Shown in pieces: positions 63,601 through 64,000 of a DNA stretch of 64,000 bases. The DNA is from Paragordius varius (lineage: Eukaryota > Nematomorpha). The translations under genes and the position numbers were made by a program. The stretch lies in assembly GCA_964247055.1 (NCBI GenBank), contig OZ176059.1, forward strand, positions 496,001-560,000, written 5' to 3'. The notes beneath the pieces were generated by a model. That model did not search any database. It saw nothing but the letters and a program-made list of their open reading frames with translations, and was not told the DNA's origin. How positions within the stretch are numbered: the stretch's first letter is position 1; each line of letters opens with the position of its first letter.

Positions 63601-64000
63601 TCATTGTTTTTACTACTATTCTTCTCATTGTCATCAATGATGAAATCACATACACCAATATTTGCCATAATAACGTTCACATTTGATTGATTAGTTTTAG
63701 TAGGATTATTTACCAACAACAAGTGATTGGAATTTTTGCCAATATTGTAATCTGTTTTAGTTCCTTCGGCTACTATAGCATTATGTCGATTCCCAATGAA
63801 TGGTGTTGGTGATACATTTTGATTCGGTCCTTCCGATGCCCCCGTATAGTAAGATACCATGTTCTTATCATCATAATCACTCCTTTCAAGGCTTAGGGGA
63901 CAATAGGAGGTTGTTGATGACATTACCTGTGTTGTTAAACATTGATTACCATTTTGGTTATTGGTGCTATATGCAGTAGAAAAAGGCTGAAATTGATAAT
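52616..64000 (-). CDS. LARP1: LARP1-type La-related protein, 5' end beyond the window
   Basis: Exons (minus strand): >64000-63242, 62578-62134, 60991-60847, 60340-60118, 59199-58700, 57557-57217, 56366-56290, 55869-55750, 55569-55484, 55411-55337, 54322-54204, 52712-52616. All join in agreeing phase. The N-terminal part is Asn/Ser-rich, low complexity. LLRKQ and EYYFSQNNLVRD, split by an intron, start a La motif continuing LYLRSNMDAFGFIPVAMLL, FKRIKNLTQNINDVIS, and closing RTRINPTMWPL. This is the LARP1 version (GF(I/L)P, WPL close), which binds the 5' end or poly(A) of mRNAs. An Asn-rich linker (59199-58700) follows. I do not recognise the C-terminal ~200 residues (56366-52616; e.g. KHLLYLLECLLARIKD, LPNHVDDLFSLLCPYI); no DM15 repeats are seen. 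The ending TDMDC-stop is probable. Membership in LARP1 is strong for the La motif; unity with the C-terminal exons is inference. Confidence 0.82.
52756..52935. mobile_element. Family D MITE in the LARP1-like gene
   Basis: GTTTGCTTATTTCAAACTAT, TTGCAACACAGTTGTGTATG and the inverse arm ACTACTGTACTGTTGCAAAT; eroded tips. It lies upstream (in gene sense) of the final acceptor at 52714. Confidence 0.75.
52986..53216. mobile_element. TACCATTTACA foldback MITE in the LARP1-like gene
   Basis: TACCATTTACAATTC at the left with short arms, GAATTGTTGAAGGGTGATA at the right, next to a (TA)n tract at 53212-53248. Confidence 0.75.
53708..54050. mobile_element. Family A MITE in the LARP1-like gene
   Basis: CAAAATTGAAATTATACC and AACTATAAAGACAAAT at the left, GTCGTCTTTATATATTTACC at the right; contains a (TA)n tract near 53851-53885. 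Confidence 0.65.
54386..54712. mobile_element. TACCATTTACA foldback MITE with five-unit left arm in the LARP1-like gene
   Basis: Left arm units such as AAATTCACCCTTAAACAACT repeat about five times; the right arm has one unit and ends GGTATA. It starts about 60 bases from exon 54322-54204. Confidence 0.8.
55084..55302. mobile_element. Family A MITE, right tip missing, in the LARP1-like gene
   Basis: CAGTAAAAATTGAAAATTAT, TATGGACGAAACGTAACAAT, and AAAGTATGGTTGTCTTTTAG before it stops. Confidence 0.7.
55927..56225. mobile_element. Family A MITE in the LARP1-like gene
   Basis: CAGTAAAAAATGGAATTATA at the left and TTTTTTGTCCGGATAATTG at the right. It separates exons 56366-56290 and 55869-55750, filling most of that intron. 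Confidence 0.75.
56385..56525 (-). repeat. Degenerate copies of the 21-bp minisatellite motif found in ERCC6
   Basis: Reverse-complement units CAAACTCAACATTATTTC, AAACAAACACAGCTTTTTTT and forward ATTGCGTTTGGTTAAATAAA resemble the GTTGVGTTTGSTTGAAAAAAT unit at 26829-27306. Confidence 0.5.
56902..57184. mobile_element. Family A MITE in the LARP1-like gene
   Basis: CAGTAAAAATTGTAATTAGG at the left, GTCCATCCGTATAATTTCAA at the right; it ends 33 nt from exon 57557-57217. Confidence 0.8.
57600..57862. mobile_element. TACCATTTACA foldback MITE, eroded, in the LARP1-like gene
   Basis: TATCATTTACAATAAAATTT, GAACAATTCAAATTCATCC, the family core, then GAACTGTAACTGATA. It abuts a (TA)n run at 57571-57602. 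Confidence 0.7.
58068..58240. mobile_element. Family D MITE in the LARP1-like gene
   Basis: CAGTATGCATTTTAATGG and ACCATTAAAACGCATGCTG termini with TA flanks. Confidence 0.85.
58420..58642. mobile_element. Family A MITE in the LARP1-like gene
   Basis: CAGTAAAAAATGGAATTATA at the left and AAATTCTTATACTG at the right, with TA target dinucleotides on both sides; 57 nt from the donor of exon 59199-58700. Confidence 0.85.
59365..59474. mobile_element. Left part of a TACCATTTACA foldback MITE, cut by a LINE
   Basis: ACACCATTTTTACGATTTAA, the GCGGCTAATATAACTCATTA core and 'ggcatagtttattagtttttc' before LINE sequence starts. No right arm is found. Confidence 0.65.
59475..59800 (+). mobile_element. 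LINE reverse transcriptase fragment (C-terminal part)
   Basis: Reads TFLGAIISEDGSSTPDIRK, LYCFVLPVTTYGCESWTLRK and ERLMAFERSCG, the region after the YADD core in many animal LINE transcriptases. About 110 codons, antisense to the LARP1-like gene. It is a different copy from, and diverged from, the LINE at 40258. Confidence 0.85.
61009..61289. mobile_element. Family A MITE, left tip eroded, in the LARP1-like gene
   Basis: AGAGACAAATAATTACTTTC, AAGAGACAACCCCATACC, ATGGATTGATTATGTTATCA, and GCTTGTATGATTTCAATTTT; 18 nt upstream (gene sense) of the La-motif exon acceptor. Confidence 0.65.
61290..61828 (+). mobile_element. TTAA-flanked non-autonomous element, family B, in the LARP1-like gene
   Basis: TTAACACTTGCATACAACAG, GATTCAAATTGGGGTAGATG, the AAATGGCGTCAAACTAG block, then GAGATACCCCAATTTGAATC; the right tip is eroded. 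The intron hosting it splits the La motif (LLRKQ / EYYFS). Confidence 0.7.
62875..63206. mobile_element. TACCATTTACA foldback MITE in the LARP1-like gene
   Basis: TACCATTTACAGTTC with four left units, three right units and ATTGTAAATGGTA; inverted core. It starts 36 nt from the donor of the exon beginning the window's right edge. Confidence 0.9.

Overview
This is a very AT-rich stretch of animal nuclear DNA, roughly three quarters A/T by eye. It is dense in (TA)n runs and small non-autonomous DNA transposons. The genes are spliced with standard GT-AG introns and the standard code. The gene set (inhibitory-type serpin, BTB-BACK protein, Cockayne syndrome B helicase ERCC6/CSB, LARP1-type La protein) is metazoan. 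Introns without a repeat are tiny (36 and 63 nt, possibly one of 25 nt). A tRNA-like SINE carrying a type I hammerhead ribozyme recalls the Sm-alpha SINE of schistosomes, so a flatworm or another small, AT-rich parasitic invertebrate is plausible. The window alone does not fix the species.

Layout. 1-733: 3' end of a serpin gene (+). 1000-3480: a degenerate ~160-bp tandem array, split by a 1.4-kb hAT-type element with an exact 8-bp target duplication. 4464-7316: a three-exon gene for a tandem BTB-BACK protein (+). 7317-23551: 16 kb with no gene I can support, holding a ~560-590 bp TTAA-flanked family, a foldback element with 21-bp terminal repeats, a long-inverted-repeat element and a second ~150-bp tandem array. 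23552-48165: the ERCC6/CSB gene (+), about 1220 codons in 18 or 19 exons. Every ERCC6 intron over about 200 nt holds repeats, including a PIF/Harbinger inverted dimer with a hammerhead SINE inside it, a 21-bp minisatellite, a LINE fragment nested in a foldback element, and a second hammerhead SINE. 48728-50739: a decayed hAT transposon nested in a MITE, and a small hAT-type MITE. 52616-64000: a minus-strand gene of at least 12 exons encoding a LARP1-type La motif; its 5' end lies beyond the window.

The neighbouring genes look functionally unrelated: a protease inhibitor, a presumed ubiquitin-ligase adaptor, a transcription-coupled repair ATPase and an mRNA-binding La protein. ERCC6 and the LARP1-like gene are convergent. 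What unites the region is its repeat ecology. Several families with CAGTA-type termini and TA target sites fill introns to within a few bases of splice sites. In at least one intron the MITE's own terminal repeat supplies the splice donor, so the MITE is essentially the intron. Exon joins below were read by eye from splice motifs, phase agreement and family similarity; no transcript data were available.
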